DNA of 64,000 bases from CALKWS01 sp051020515 (GTDB lineage Bacteria > Actinomycetota > Actinomycetes > Actinomycetales > Beutenbergiaceae): positions 1,612,001-1,676,000 of the forward strand of contig NZ_CP194857.1 in the NCBI RefSeq assembly GCF_051020515.1, read 5' to 3'. Below, one piece after another: positions 10,074 through 19,057 of the stretch (position 1 is the stretch's first letter; each line of letters opens with the position of its first letter). The notes below the pieces were generated by a model. That model was given only the letters and a program-made list of their open reading frames with translations, made no database searches and had not been told where the DNA came from. The translations under genes were made by a program, and so were the position numbers.

Positions 10074-12113
10074 TCAGTTCCGGTCGAGGCGCTCGGCCAG
10101 GAATCGGTAGACCAGCGCTTGCATGTGGGCGGCCTGGGCGTTCGTGGCCGCCCCGCCGTGACCACCTTCGATGTTCTCGTAGTAGGTCACGTCCTTGCCC
10201 GCCTCGATCATCAGGTCCGCCATCTTGCGGGCGTGCCCGGGGTGCACCCGGTCATCGCGGGTGGAGGTGGTGAACAGCACCGGCGGGTACTCCGCATCGG
10301 GCTCGAACAGGTGGTACGGGGAGAACGTGCGCAGGAACTCCCGGTCGCCGGGGACGTCCGGGTCGTCGCCGAACTCCGCGATCCAGGACGCACCGGCAAG
10401 CAGCAGGTGGTAGCGCTCCATGTCCAGCAGCGGCACCTGGATGACGATCGCACCGAAGAGCTCGGGGTAGTGCACCAGCATGTTCCCGGTGAGCAGACCA
10501 CCGTTGGATCCGCCCTGCACGCCGATCCGGTCGTGCGAGGTGACACCGCGCTCGACCACGTCCCGGGCGATAGCGGCCATGTCCTGGTAGGCCAGGTGTC
10601 GGTTCTCCCGCATCGCCGCCTGGTGCCAGGCCGGGCCGTACTCTCCGCCGCCGCGAATGTTGGTCAGGACATACACCCCGCCCTCCTCCAACCAGGCGGC
10701 GCCCAGGGCGGCGTTGTAGTTCGGCAGCATCGGGATCTCGTAGCCGCCGTAGCCGTACATCAGGGTCGGCGCGGTGCCGTCGAAGGTGAGGTCCTCGCGG
10801 CGCACCAGGAAGTACGGCACCCGGGTTCCGTCGTCGGAGGTGGTGAAGTACTGCTCGGCGACCAGGCCGGCGGCGTCGAAGAACGCCGGCATCGACTTGA
10901 GCTTCTCCGGCTCTCCGTCCGCCCGGGCGAGCCAGAGCGTGGTCGGGCTGAGAAAGTCGGTGGTGACCAGCCACAGGTCGTCGCTGCGTTTGGGATCGAC
11001 CGCGCCGACGCGGACCGTGCCGACAGCGCCGTCCTCGGCACCGGTGAAGGGTTCGGAGGTGAAGGTGCCATCCGGTCCCGGGGTGTGCACCTCGAGCCGG
11101 TGCTTGACGTCATCCAGGATGTTCAGTACCAGGTGGTGTCGGGTCCAGGTGGCACCGATCAACGAGGTGGACGGAGTGGGGGAGTAGAGCACCTGGAACT
11201 CACGAGAGCCGGCCATGAAGTCATCGAAGTCGGTTACCAGCAGGGAGCCGCCGGAGTAGGTGGTCCCGGCCGGGGTCCAGTCCTTCCGCAACTCGATCGC
11301 CAGCCACTCGCGGTGCACCATGATCTCTGCGGAGCTGGGCACCTCGATCCGGCGTAGTTCCGTTCCGTCCAGCAGGTGGATCTCGGCGTTGTAGAAGGCC
11401 AGCGCCCGCACCACGAAGTCGCGCTCGAAACCCGGAGTGGAATCGTGCATCGCGGCGACCGACATGTCGTCGTGCTCACCCTCGAAGACGGCCTCAGCCT
11501 GTTCGAGCGGGGTGCCGCGGCGCCAACGGCGGGTGATCCGCGGGTAGCCGGAGGAGGTCATGCTGCCCGCACCGGTGTCGGTGTGGACGAACAGGGTGTC
11601 CTCATCGATCCAGGAGGTGCCGCCCTTGGCCTCGGGGCGATAGAAGCCGCCCTCGACGAACCGGCGGGTGTGCAGGTCGAACTCCCGGGAGACGTCGGCG
11701 TCGGCGCCACCACGGGACAGGTGGATCATCGCGAGCCGGTACTCCTGGTCGGCGCCCGGCAGCACGCTGACCCCGTGCCAGACCCAGTTCTCTTGCTCGG
11801 CCTCGTTGAGGGCGTCCACATCCAGGACCGTCTCCCAGTCCGGGTTCTCGGTGCGGTAGGACTCCAGAGTGGTACGTCGCCAGATGCCGCGCTCGTGCTG
11901 GGCGTCCTTCCAGAAGTTGTAGTAGTGCGCACCGATCTTGGAGACCTCGGGGATCTTGTCGTCGGAGTCCAGGATCGCGGTGATGCGGTCCTTGGCGCGG
12001 GCGAATTCCGGGGTGGCGGCCAGGTCCGCGGCCTTCTCCGCGTTGCGGGCGCGAACCCAGTCCAGGGCCTCACTGCCTGCGACGTCCTCGAGCCAGATGC
12101 GAGTGTCGGTCAC
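10074..12113 (-). CDS. Prolyl oligopeptidase family serine peptidase (S9)
   Basis: The 679-residue protein has the S9A layout. The N-terminal region WLEDVAGSEALDWVRARN (residues 7-24) is followed by a beta-propeller to about residue 400 and a C-terminal alpha/beta-hydrolase domain. The catalytic Ser is in GVQGGSNGGLLTGNM near residue 535, the Asp is in TRDDRVHPGHARK near 617-629, and the His is in EGGHGG near 654. No signal peptide is visible, which fits a cytoplasmic peptidase cleaving proline-containing peptides. Actinobacterial genomes often annotate it as prolyl endopeptidase. Confidence 0.92.
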   Translation of the reverse strand: MTDTRIWLEDVAGSEALDWVRARNAEKAADLAATPEFARAKDRITAILDSDDKIPEVSKIGAHYYNFWKDAQHERGIWRRTTLESYRTENPDWETVLDVDALNEAEQENWVWHGVSVLPGADQEYRLAMIHLSRGGADADVSREFDLHTRRFVEGGFYRPEAKGGTSWIDEDTLFVHTDTGAGSMTSSGYPRITRRWRRGTPLEQAEAVFEGEHDDMSVAAMHDSTPGFERDFVVRALAFYNAEIHLLDGTELRRIEVPSSAEIMVHREWLAIELRKDWTPAGTTYSGGSLLVTDFDDFMAGSREFQVLYSPTPSTSLIGATWTRHHLVLNILDDVKHRLEVHTPGPDGTFTSEPFTGAEDGAVGTVRVGAVDPKRSDDLWLVTTDFLSPTTLWLARADGEPEKLKSMPAFFDAAGLVAEQYFTTSDDGTRVPYFLVRREDLTFDGTAPTLMYGYGGYEIPMLPNYNAALGAAWLEEGGVYVLTNIRGGGEYGPAWHQAAMRENRHLAYQDMAAIARDVVERGVTSHDRIGVQGGSNGGLLTGNMLVHYPELFGAIVIQVPLLDMERYHLLLAGASWIAEFGDDPDVPGDREFLRTFSPYHLFEPDAEYPPVLFTTSTRDDRVHPGHARKMADLMIEAGKDVTYYENIEGGHGGAATNAQAAHMQALVYRFLAERLDRN

Positions 12114-12449
12114 GACGGTCCTCTCCGTATGAACTTCGATGTCCGGGACAGCCTAACCGCTGCGGCATATGACATGGCACAGCAATGGCTGCCGGGACAG
12201 CAGACCAACGGGGGGCCGGCGGACCGGGGGCCGGCGCTCCGGAGGCCGGGCGGCGCACCGGAGGCCTGGTCGTGGTTCAGGCTGGTCTGGCGGCAGCGGA
12301 GTCCGACGCGGGAGGTGAATGGACGAGCCCTGCCGGCGTCTGTTCGTGTCTGGACGCGCTTTGGGCACCTATTCGCTAGGTTGAGGGCGAAATTCCTCAG
12401 GCGTCCGGGTAGTCCGGACGTTCGCCCTCGAACGGCAGGAGCGACCCTC
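12114..12449. other. Intergenic stretch without a recognisable gene
   Basis: This stretch lies between the S9 peptidase start and the surviving part of the BCCT pseudogene. I translated the plus frame that leads into the pseudogene and found no membrane segments, so the missing BCCT N-terminus is not simply hidden here in that frame. No repeat or RNA gene was recognised. Confidence 0.5.
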
Positions 12450-13896
12450 CCCGGACTCTACGAGCCCGCCACCGCAGAGGCCGTCCGGGGTGCGATGGCT
12501 CAAGCCGCATTGCACTGGGGAATCAACGCATGGGCGATCTACGCGATCGTGGGACTCTGCGTCGCCTACGTCTCCTACCGCCGCGGTCGGGTGCCGTTGA
12601 TGAGCTCGGTGCTGACGCCCTTGTGGAACGGTAGAGCAAGCGGTGCCGGCGCTCGGATCATCGACGGCCTGGCCATCTTCGCCACTCTGTTCGGAACGGC
12701 TGCGAGCCTGGGATCGGTGCGCTGCAGATCGCTCGGGGAGTGGAGATCGTCAGTGGTATCGGCACAACCGGGAACACCATCGCGATCGTCATCATCGTGA
12801 CCCTGACCGCCGGGACGATCGTCTCGGCGGTCTCTGGCATCTAGCGGGGCATTCGCCGGTGTCCAACGTCAACCTGGTCCTGTCGGTCGGGCTCGCGGTG
12901 TTCTTCTTCGTGGTCGGCCCGACGGCGTTCCTCCTCAACGTCATCCCGGGCGTCGTCGTGGAGTACTTCGGCTCGATGCCCGAGATGCTCGGAGCCACCA
13001 TGTCCGACGGGGAGCCGACCCAGGAGTTCCTCACCGCGTGGACCACCTTCTACTGGGCCTGGTGGGTGAGCTGGGCCCCGTTCGTGGGGGTTTTCGTCGC
13101 CAAGATCAGCCGCGGACGAACGATCCGCCAATTCGTCCTCGGGGTCCTGCTCATTCCCTCGTCCATCATCGTCGGGGCGTTCACCCTCCTGGGCGGCACC
13201 TCGATCTGGCTGCAACGCGAGCACGGGGAGGTCGCACCCGACGGTACAGCGCAGTCACTGCCGGCACCGGAGGAGATCTTCTACGTCGTCATCGACCAAC
13301 TGCCGGGCGGCGCGGTCCTGGCCCCGCTGGTGATCGTGATCCTGGCGGTCTTCTTCATCACCACCGCCGACTCCGCCTCGCTGGTCAACTCGCAGATGTC
13401 GCAGAAAGGAAACCCCGAACCCAAGCGGCCCATCACGGTCTTCTGGGCGATGTGCATGGCCGGTATCGCCGTGGTCATCCTGCTGGTCGGTGACGAGGAC
13501 GCCCTCACCGGACTGCAGAACCTGGTCACCGTGACGGCCTTACCGTTCTCCCTCATCATCATCGCTATGGCAGTGGCCTTGGTGCGGGAGTTGCGCAACG
13601 ACCCGCAGGTGATCCGCTACACGTATGAGAACTGGGCGCTCGAGAAGGCCGTCGAGCGCGGAGTGGAGGAGTACGGGGACCACTGGGTCCTCAGTGTCGA
13701 ACCGGTGACCCCGCCCGATGAGTACGCCACCGGCGAGGCCATGGACACCTCGGATGAGGAGTTCACCGCGTGGTACCAGCGCACCGATGATGAGGGTAAC
13801 CCCGTCGAGTACGACTATGAGACGGGTGAGTACGCCGACGGAACGGACCCGGCCCGAACATCCGAGGACGGCACCGAGGGCGAGCAAGGCCGTTGA
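12450..13896 (+). pseudogene. BCCT-family betaine/choline/carnitine transporter, 5'-truncated and broken
   Basis: Recognisable BCCT sequence starts only at AVRGAMAQAALHWGINAWAI (about 12484), which in intact members lies some 130-150 residues in. The first membrane helices and the GMGIGL motif are absent. Within the remainder, the frame breaks near 12708 (after ATLFGTAASLG) and again near 12841, where a TAG interrupts VSGI. The rest, from NVNLVLSVGLAVFFFVVGP through WWVSWAPFVGVFVAKISRG and FFITTADSASLV to a long acidic tail, is well preserved. Indel correction cannot restore the N-terminus, so this is probably a genuine remnant. A fuller homologue lies at 42262-44032. Confidence 0.8.
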
Positions 13897-13909
13897 TCGC
13901 CGCGCGTCA

Positions 13910-14650
13910 TCATCCGGCAGCCAGCGCGCCATCGATGACGGCCACGACCCCGCCGCCGTAGGCGAGCAGGATGACGGCGATGCGCGCCGCCCTGGCGCTG
14001 ATCCGGGTGCTGACCCACTCCCCGGCTGCAAGCCCGGTCAAGATCGCCCCGACGATCATCAGCCACAACCACCAGGCATAGGCCGGTAGACCTTCAGGGG
14101 CGGCGGCGACCTTGGCGATGAAGGCGACCATGCCGCTGACGACGAAGTAGGGCTGGATGGTGGCGGCGAATGCCCGATGGTCCCACCGGGTCAGCACCGC
14201 ATGCACGCTCAGCGCCGGTCCGCCCACTCCGGCGGTGGTGTTGGTGAATCCGGAGACCGCTCCACTCAGGAGCGCACTCGGCGTGATCGCCACGGGACGG
14301 AAACTGCGCCGCACGATGAGCGAGGCGGTGAGCGCCACGATGAGGATCACCCCCACGATGATCTGCAGGCCCGGGCCGGTGAACAGCACCGAGATGATCG
14401 TGCCGGGCACCACCGCGACGAGGGCCGGGACGGTGAGCAACCAGAACTGCCGCCAGTCGATCAGGTGCCACACCCGGGTGATGATGAGCAGCGCTGCGAC
14501 CGCGCCGCACAGGTTCACCAGCAGTACGCCGTCGAACGCGCCGAGTAGCAACACCAGCACCGGCGCAGAGATCATCGCGAAGCCCAGACCGGTGGCCCGT
14601 TGGGCCAGGGCGCCGATGAACACAGCGAGGATCACCAGCACGTACAGCAC
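13910..14650 (-). CDS. TauE/SafE-family membrane permease
   Basis: The 246-residue protein begins at GTG 14650. It has about eight hydrophobic segments and the two-fold TauE/SafE pattern: an N-terminal IGALAQRATGLGFAMISAP and a second-half SGAVSGFTNTTAGVGGPALS, the Gly-rich repeats typical of the family. Members export or import sulfite, sulfoacetate or related organosulfur anions. The substrate cannot be read from sequence. It is downstream of kbl on the same strand with a gap of about 40 bases and could be cotranscribed. Confidence 0.85.
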   Translation of the reverse strand: MLYVLVILAVFIGALAQRATGLGFAMISAPVLVLLLGAFDGVLLVNLCGAVAALLIITRVWHLIDWRQFWLLTVPALVAVVPGTIISVLFTGPGLQIIVGVILIVALTASLIVRRSFRPVAITPSALLSGAVSGFTNTTAGVGGPALSVHAVLTRWDHRAFAATIQPYFVVSGMVAFIAKVAAAPEGLPAYAWWLWLMIVGAILTGLAAGEWVSTRISARAARIAVILLAYGGGVVAVIDGALAAG

Positions 14651-14689
14651 CCGGCCATCCTTCCACCAGGCGCCCGGTGGGCCCGAACC

Positions 14690-15900
14690 CTAGCCCTCGG
14701 CCGCGGCGGCCTCCCGGGAGGCGACGAACGCCGCGACGCATTCCTCGATGTGCTCGGCGGTGTGCGCGGCGGAGAGCTGCACCCGGATCCGCGCCGCTCC
14801 CCGGGGCACCACCGGGAAGGAGAACGCGGTCACGAACACCCCGCGGGCCAGCATCTGCTCGGCGACCTTGGAGGCCAGCACCGCATCGCCGAACATCACC
14901 GGGATGATCGGATGCTCCCCCTCCAGCAGGTCGAAGCCTTCCTCGGACATCCGGCGGCGGAAGTGGGCGGCGTTGGCGAACAGTTGCTCGCGCAACTCCC
15001 CGGCGTCCGCCACCAGGTCCAGGGCGGTGAAGGTGGCTGCCACGATCGAGGGGGCCAGGGAGTTGGAGAACAGATAGGGCCGGGCCCGCTGGCGCAGGAT
15101 CGCGACGATCTCCGCCCGCCCGGAGACGTACCCGCCCGAGGCGCCACCAAGGGCCTTGCCGAAGGTACCGGTGTAGATGTCCACCCGGTCGCTCACGCCC
15201 GCGTGCTCGGGAGTCCCGGCGCCGGTTGCTCCCATGAAACCGGTGGCGTGGGAGTCGTCAACCATCACCAGTGCGCCGAACTCCTCGGCCAGATCGCAGA
15301 TCTGGCGTAGCGGTGCCAGGTAGCCATCCATCGAGAACACGCCGTCGGTGACGACCAGGATCCGGCGAGCCCCGCCGTCGGCCGCTGCTTGAAGCTGCGC
15401 GCGCAGGTCGCCCATGTCGCGGTTGGCGTAGCGGAACCGGGAGGCCTTGCACAGCCGGATGCCGTCGATGATCGAGGCGTGGTTCAACTGGTCGGAGATG
15501 ACGGCGTCGCGGGCGTCGAGGAGGATCTCGAACAGTCCGGTGTTGGCGTCGAAACAGGACGAGAACAGGATCGTGTCCTCGGTGCCCAGGAACTGGCTGA
15601 CCCGCTGCTCCAGTTCCAGGTGCCGGTCCTGGGTGCCGCAGATGAACCGCACCGAGGCCATCCCGAAGCCGCGTTGGTCCAGGGCGCTCTTGGCCGCGGC
15701 GATGATGCGCGGGTCGTCGGCCAGGCCGAGGTAGTTGTTGGCGCAGAAGTTCAGCACCGAAGCCGGCTCCGCGCCCAGGGCTCCGGCCCGGATCTGCGCC
15801 GACTGGGGGGTGGTGATGGCCCGTTCGGCCTTGTACAGCCCGGACTCGCGCAACTCCTCTCCAACTCATGCTGTAGTTCGGTGCGCATCGTGGTGACCAT
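14690..15900 (-). CDS. kbl: 2-amino-3-ketobutyrate CoA ligase (glycine C-acetyltransferase), frameshift near start
   Basis: This PLP enzyme splits 2-amino-3-ketobutyrate with CoA into glycine and acetyl-CoA, completing threonine degradation after Tdh. The main frame shows the alpha-oxoamine synthase pattern: NFCANNYLGLADDP, GTQDRHLELE, DQLNHASIIDGIRL, VDDSHATGFMG, and the PLP lysine in DIYTGTFGKALGGASGGY. The true N-terminus, MRTELQHELE, lies in another frame, starting at ATG 15900 (or 15888) with AAAGGA upstream. It joins the main frame if one base is restored near 15855. It directly follows tdh, as in many bacterial tdh-kbl operons. Confidence 0.92.
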
Positions 15901-16028
15901 CGGGGGCGTCCTTTCGGGCTGCGGGGCGTGGAATCGCTGAGACCGGTCGAACGGGCGTCAGACCGGTCGTTGCCGAGGCCGGTCTCGCCGCACTCGACCG
16001 GTCTCGGCGCCCAGCCTACGGAACCTGC

Positions 16029-16106
16029 TCAGGAGAGGGTGGACCAGTCCAGGTTCAGGAGAGGACGGACCAGTCCAGGCTCAGGAGAGGGTGGACCAGT
16101 CCAGGA
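16029..16106. repeat. Three tandem 26-base units at the 3' end of tdh
   Basis: Units lie at 16029-16054, 16055-16080 and 16081-16106 and differ at only a few positions. The third unit encodes the last residues and the stop codon of Tdh, and each unit begins with TCA, the complement of TGA. Copies one and two are noncoding duplicates downstream of the stop. Confidence 0.9.
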
Positions 16107-17142
16107 CGACCTTGCCGCTGGTGCCGTTGGCGGCGATCTCGAAGCCGCGCTCCCACTGGGTGGCGGGCAGCACGTCGGTGATCACCGAGGAGATGGTGTG
16201 GTGCAGCCAGGTGGACGAACTCAGCATCGCGGCCATGGCGTTCCAGGTCTCGAACATCTCCCGTCCGTAGATCCCCTGCAACGTGAGCATGTGGGTCACC
16301 ACCACCGACCAGTCGATGTCGATGGACTCGGTAGGCAGCCCCAGCAGCGCGATACGGCCCCCGTGGTTCATATCCCGGATCATCTCCGGCAGCGCATCGG
16401 GGTGACCGGACATCTCCAGGCCCACATCGAACCCCTCCTTCAGACCCAGCTCCCCGAAAGCCCACTCGATGCTGGTCCTGGACACATCCACCGTCAGGTC
16501 CACCCCCATCCGCTCGGCCAGAGCCAACCGGGGCGCGGACACATCGGTGATCGCGATATACCGGGCACCCACATGGCGCACCACGGCCGCGGCCATCAAC
16601 CCGATCGGCCCGGCGCCGGTGATCAACACGTCCTCACCCACCACCGAGAACTTCAACGCGGTGTGCACCGCATTGCCGAAGGGGTCGAAGATCGCACCCA
16701 GTTCGGCAGTGATGGGCTGTTGCCCCTCCCGGAAGTTGTGCACCCACACGTTCTCCTCCGGGATCACCACGAACTCCGCGAAAGCACCATCGCGCTGCAC
16801 CCCCACCGAGATGGTGCGGATGCACAGCTGGCGTTGCCCGGCGCGGCAGTTACGGCAGGTCCCGCACACGATATGACCCTCACCGGAGACCTTGTCACCG
16901 ACCTTGACGTCCTGCACCAAGTCCCCCACGGCCACCACCTCGCCATAGAACTCATGCCCGGGAATATAGGGAGCCCTCACCATCGAGGCCGCCCAGGAGT
17001 CCCAGTTACGAATATGCAGATCGGTACCGCAGATCCCGGTAGTCAACACCCGGATCTTCACCTCGGCCCGACCAGGCTCAGGCTCGGGACGTTCGACAAG
17101 TTCTAGACCAGCACGCGGGCCGGGCTTATAGAGGGCGCGCAA
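16081..17142 (-). CDS. tdh: L-threonine 3-dehydrogenase
   Basis: Zinc-dependent, NAD-linked oxidation of threonine to 2-amino-3-ketobutyrate. The 353-residue medium-chain dehydrogenase probably starts at TTG 17142, the start that gives RALYKPG and an upstream AAAGG; the frame is open further upstream. Catalytic zinc ligands are seen in TTGICGTDLHI and GHEFYGEVV. The four-Cys structural zinc site is CGTCRNCRAGQRQLC, the NAD fold begins VLITGAGPIGLMAAAVV, and NPFGNAVH-type specificity appears as DPFGNAVHTAL. kbl lies 180 bases downstream, completing threonine to glycine plus acetyl-CoA. The C-terminal codons lie in a 26-base tandem repeat. Confidence 0.94.
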   Translation of the reverse strand: MRALYKPGPRAGLELVERPEPEPGRAEVKIRVLTTGICGTDLHIRNWDSWAASMVRAPYIPGHEFYGEVVAVGDLVQDVKVGDKVSGEGHIVCGTCRNCRAGQRQLCIRTISVGVQRDGAFAEFVVIPEENVWVHNFREGQQPITAELGAIFDPFGNAVHTALKFSVVGEDVLITGAGPIGLMAAAVVRHVGARYIAITDVSAPRLALAERMGVDLTVDVSRTSIEWAFGELGLKEGFDVGLEMSGHPDALPEMIRDMNHGGRIALLGLPTESIDIDWSVVVTHMLTLQGIYGREMFETWNAMAAMLSSSTWLHHTISSVITDVLPATQWERGFEIAANGTSGKVVLDWSTLS

Positions 17143-17367
17143 CGGGGAGGGCCTTTCGGTTTCGGGCGACGGTGCTTCACGAGTGGATGGTGCGGGCTTG
17201 CGGCCATTGAGGGGTGGCGCCGTACAGGGTACCTGGAGGCCCGGCTCCGGGATCGTGGTGGGGTCTGACGGACTGGCAGCGCAGGAGCAGGCATCGGTCA
17301 ACAGGGACGTCCGCGCTGGTTGACTCGGTGAGCCGGGTGCAGACCTCCCCGAGAGTAGGCTCGCGGT

Positions 17368-18807
17368 ATGTCTGACCTGGATGATCTCACTGCCGTTGAA
17401 CTGGCCGCCACCATCGCCAAGGGCGAACTCGGTGCGGTCGAGGTAACCCAGCACGCGCTGGACCGTGCAGCAGAACTCAATGACCGGATCGGCGCGTTCA
17501 TCACCGTCACCCCCGAACTGGCCCTGGAACAAGCCAGGGCGGTCCAGCGCGCCATCGACGCGGCCGACGACGAGGCTGACCTGCCGCCGCTGGCCGGCGT
17601 GCCGCTGCCGATCAAGGACCTGAACCAGGTCGCCGGGGTCCCGATGACCGCCGGTAGCGCGGCGCTGCAGGGCTACGTGCCCGAGGTCGACGACGGCGTG
17701 GTGACCCTGCTGCGCCGGGCCGGGACCACCATGATCGGCAAGACCAATACCCCCGAGTTCGGGTTCCCCTGTTACACCGAGCCCGACGTCGCCCCGCCGG
17801 CCCGCAATCCATGGGACCTCTCCCGGACCGCAGGCGGCTCATCCGGTGGCGCGGCGGCCGCAGTGGCAGCAGGCATCACCCCGATCGCCCACGGCTCAGA
17901 CGGAGGCGGTTCGATCCGCATCCCCGCCGGGGCTTGTGGCTTGGTGGGCTTGAAGCCCGCACGCGGGCGCATCAGCCCCGGCCCGCACGGCCTGGATGGC
18001 CCCGGCCTGTCCACCAACGGCGTCCTCACCCGCACCGTTGCCGACACCGCGATCGCGCTGGACGTCCTGGCCCACGCCTGGCCCGGCGATACCTACAGCG
18101 CCCCGCCCGTCGCGACCAGTTTCGCCGAGGCCGCCGCCCGCTCCGCCGCGCCGCTCCGGATCGGGGTGCTCACCGAACCGATCATCGCCGATGCGGGGAT
18201 CCATCCCCAGGCCCTGGCCGCCGTGGACCAGGCGGCGCGCCTGCTCACCGGCATGGGCCACCACCTCGATACCGCCCCGGTTCCCTTCAATGCCGAGGAG
18301 TGGGCCCCGTTCCGTCCGATGTGGGCCGTCCTGGCCACCTCCATCCCGCTGCCGCCCGGGGGTGAGAGCGCCCTGCGCCCGCTCACCCGGTGGCTGCGCG
18401 AGGCCGGCAAGGATGTCACCGGGCCGACTTACGCCGAAGCCGTGTTCGGCGGGCAGCGCCTCACCCGCCAGGCCGCACGCCGGTGGGCCGACTTCGACGT
18501 GATCCTCACCCCGTCGCTGGCTACCCCACCACCGGCGATCGGCGCGATCCGCAACGATGAGGACCCGGCCGCGGACTTCCAGGCCCAGATGGAGTTCACT
18601 CCGTGGACCTCCAGCCTGAACATCATAGGCAAGGCCGCGATCTCCCTCCCGCTGCACCACGCCGAACCCGACGACGGCGAGCCGGCATTGCCCTTCGGCG
18701 TCACGCTGGCCTCGGTGGCACCCGGGGGTGAGGACGTGCTGCTGTCCCTGGCCGCGGACCTGGAGCGCGCCGCCCCCTGGGCGCACCGCCGAGCCGTACT
18801 CCAGTGA
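17368..18807 (+). CDS. Amidase (amidase signature family)
   Basis: The 479-residue protein has the Ser-cisSer-Lys triad of the family: Lys in PLPIKDLNQVAG near residue 79, the cis-Ser in GSDGGGSIRIPAG near 175-180, and the nucleophile Ser in TAGGSSGGAAAAVAAG near 153-157. It hydrolyses an amide bond in the cytoplasm. The family includes GatA, urea amidolyase and general amidases; with no gatC or gatB nearby, a general amidase is the best call. ATG 17368 sits close to TAGGCTCGCGG with no strong RBS. It is divergent from tdh across 225 bases. Confidence 0.88.
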   Translation: MSDLDDLTAVELAATIAKGELGAVEVTQHALDRAAELNDRIGAFITVTPELALEQARAVQRAIDAADDEADLPPLAGVPLPIKDLNQVAGVPMTAGSAALQGYVPEVDDGVVTLLRRAGTTMIGKTNTPEFGFPCYTEPDVAPPARNPWDLSRTAGGSSGGAAAAVAAGITPIAHGSDGGGSIRIPAGACGLVGLKPARGRISPGPHGLDGPGLSTNGVLTRTVADTAIALDVLAHAWPGDTYSAPPVATSFAEAAARSAAPLRIGVLTEPIIADAGIHPQALAAVDQAARLLTGMGHHLDTAPVPFNAEEWAPFRPMWAVLATSIPLPPGGESALRPLTRWLREAGKDVTGPTYAEAVFGGQRLTRQAARRWADFDVILTPSLATPPPAIGAIRNDEDPAADFQAQMEFTPWTSSLNIIGKAAISLPLHHAEPDDGEPALPFGVTLASVAPGGEDVLLSLAADLERAAPWAHRRAVLQ

Positions 18808-18925
18808 CGCTGCCCGGTTTGCGCCGCTCTTGGGGCGCCCTGTCGTTGCGGTGTGGAGGGTCATTGATGTCTGGCGCAAGGGTGCGTCGTGATTCGCTCC
18901 GTGTGGGCGCCGGAGTGTGAGCATC

Positions 18926-18980
18926 GCTCCTGCTCCTGCTCCTGCTCTGCTGTTGCTCTGCTGCTGTTCTGCTCCTGCCC
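18926..18980. repeat. CTG/TCC-rich microsatellite-like tract
   Basis: This low-complexity run of CTGCTC/CTGCTG-type units lies in the 250-base gap between the convergent amidase and HNH genes. It is noncoding; the short open frames through it are compositionally artificial. Confidence 0.65.
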
Positions 18981-19057
18981 TGTTCCACCCGGCCCGCGTT
19001 CCGGTCTCTGCGCATGCCATGGGCCCGGCGGTGGTGGCCGGGTGTGGGGCGGGGTGT

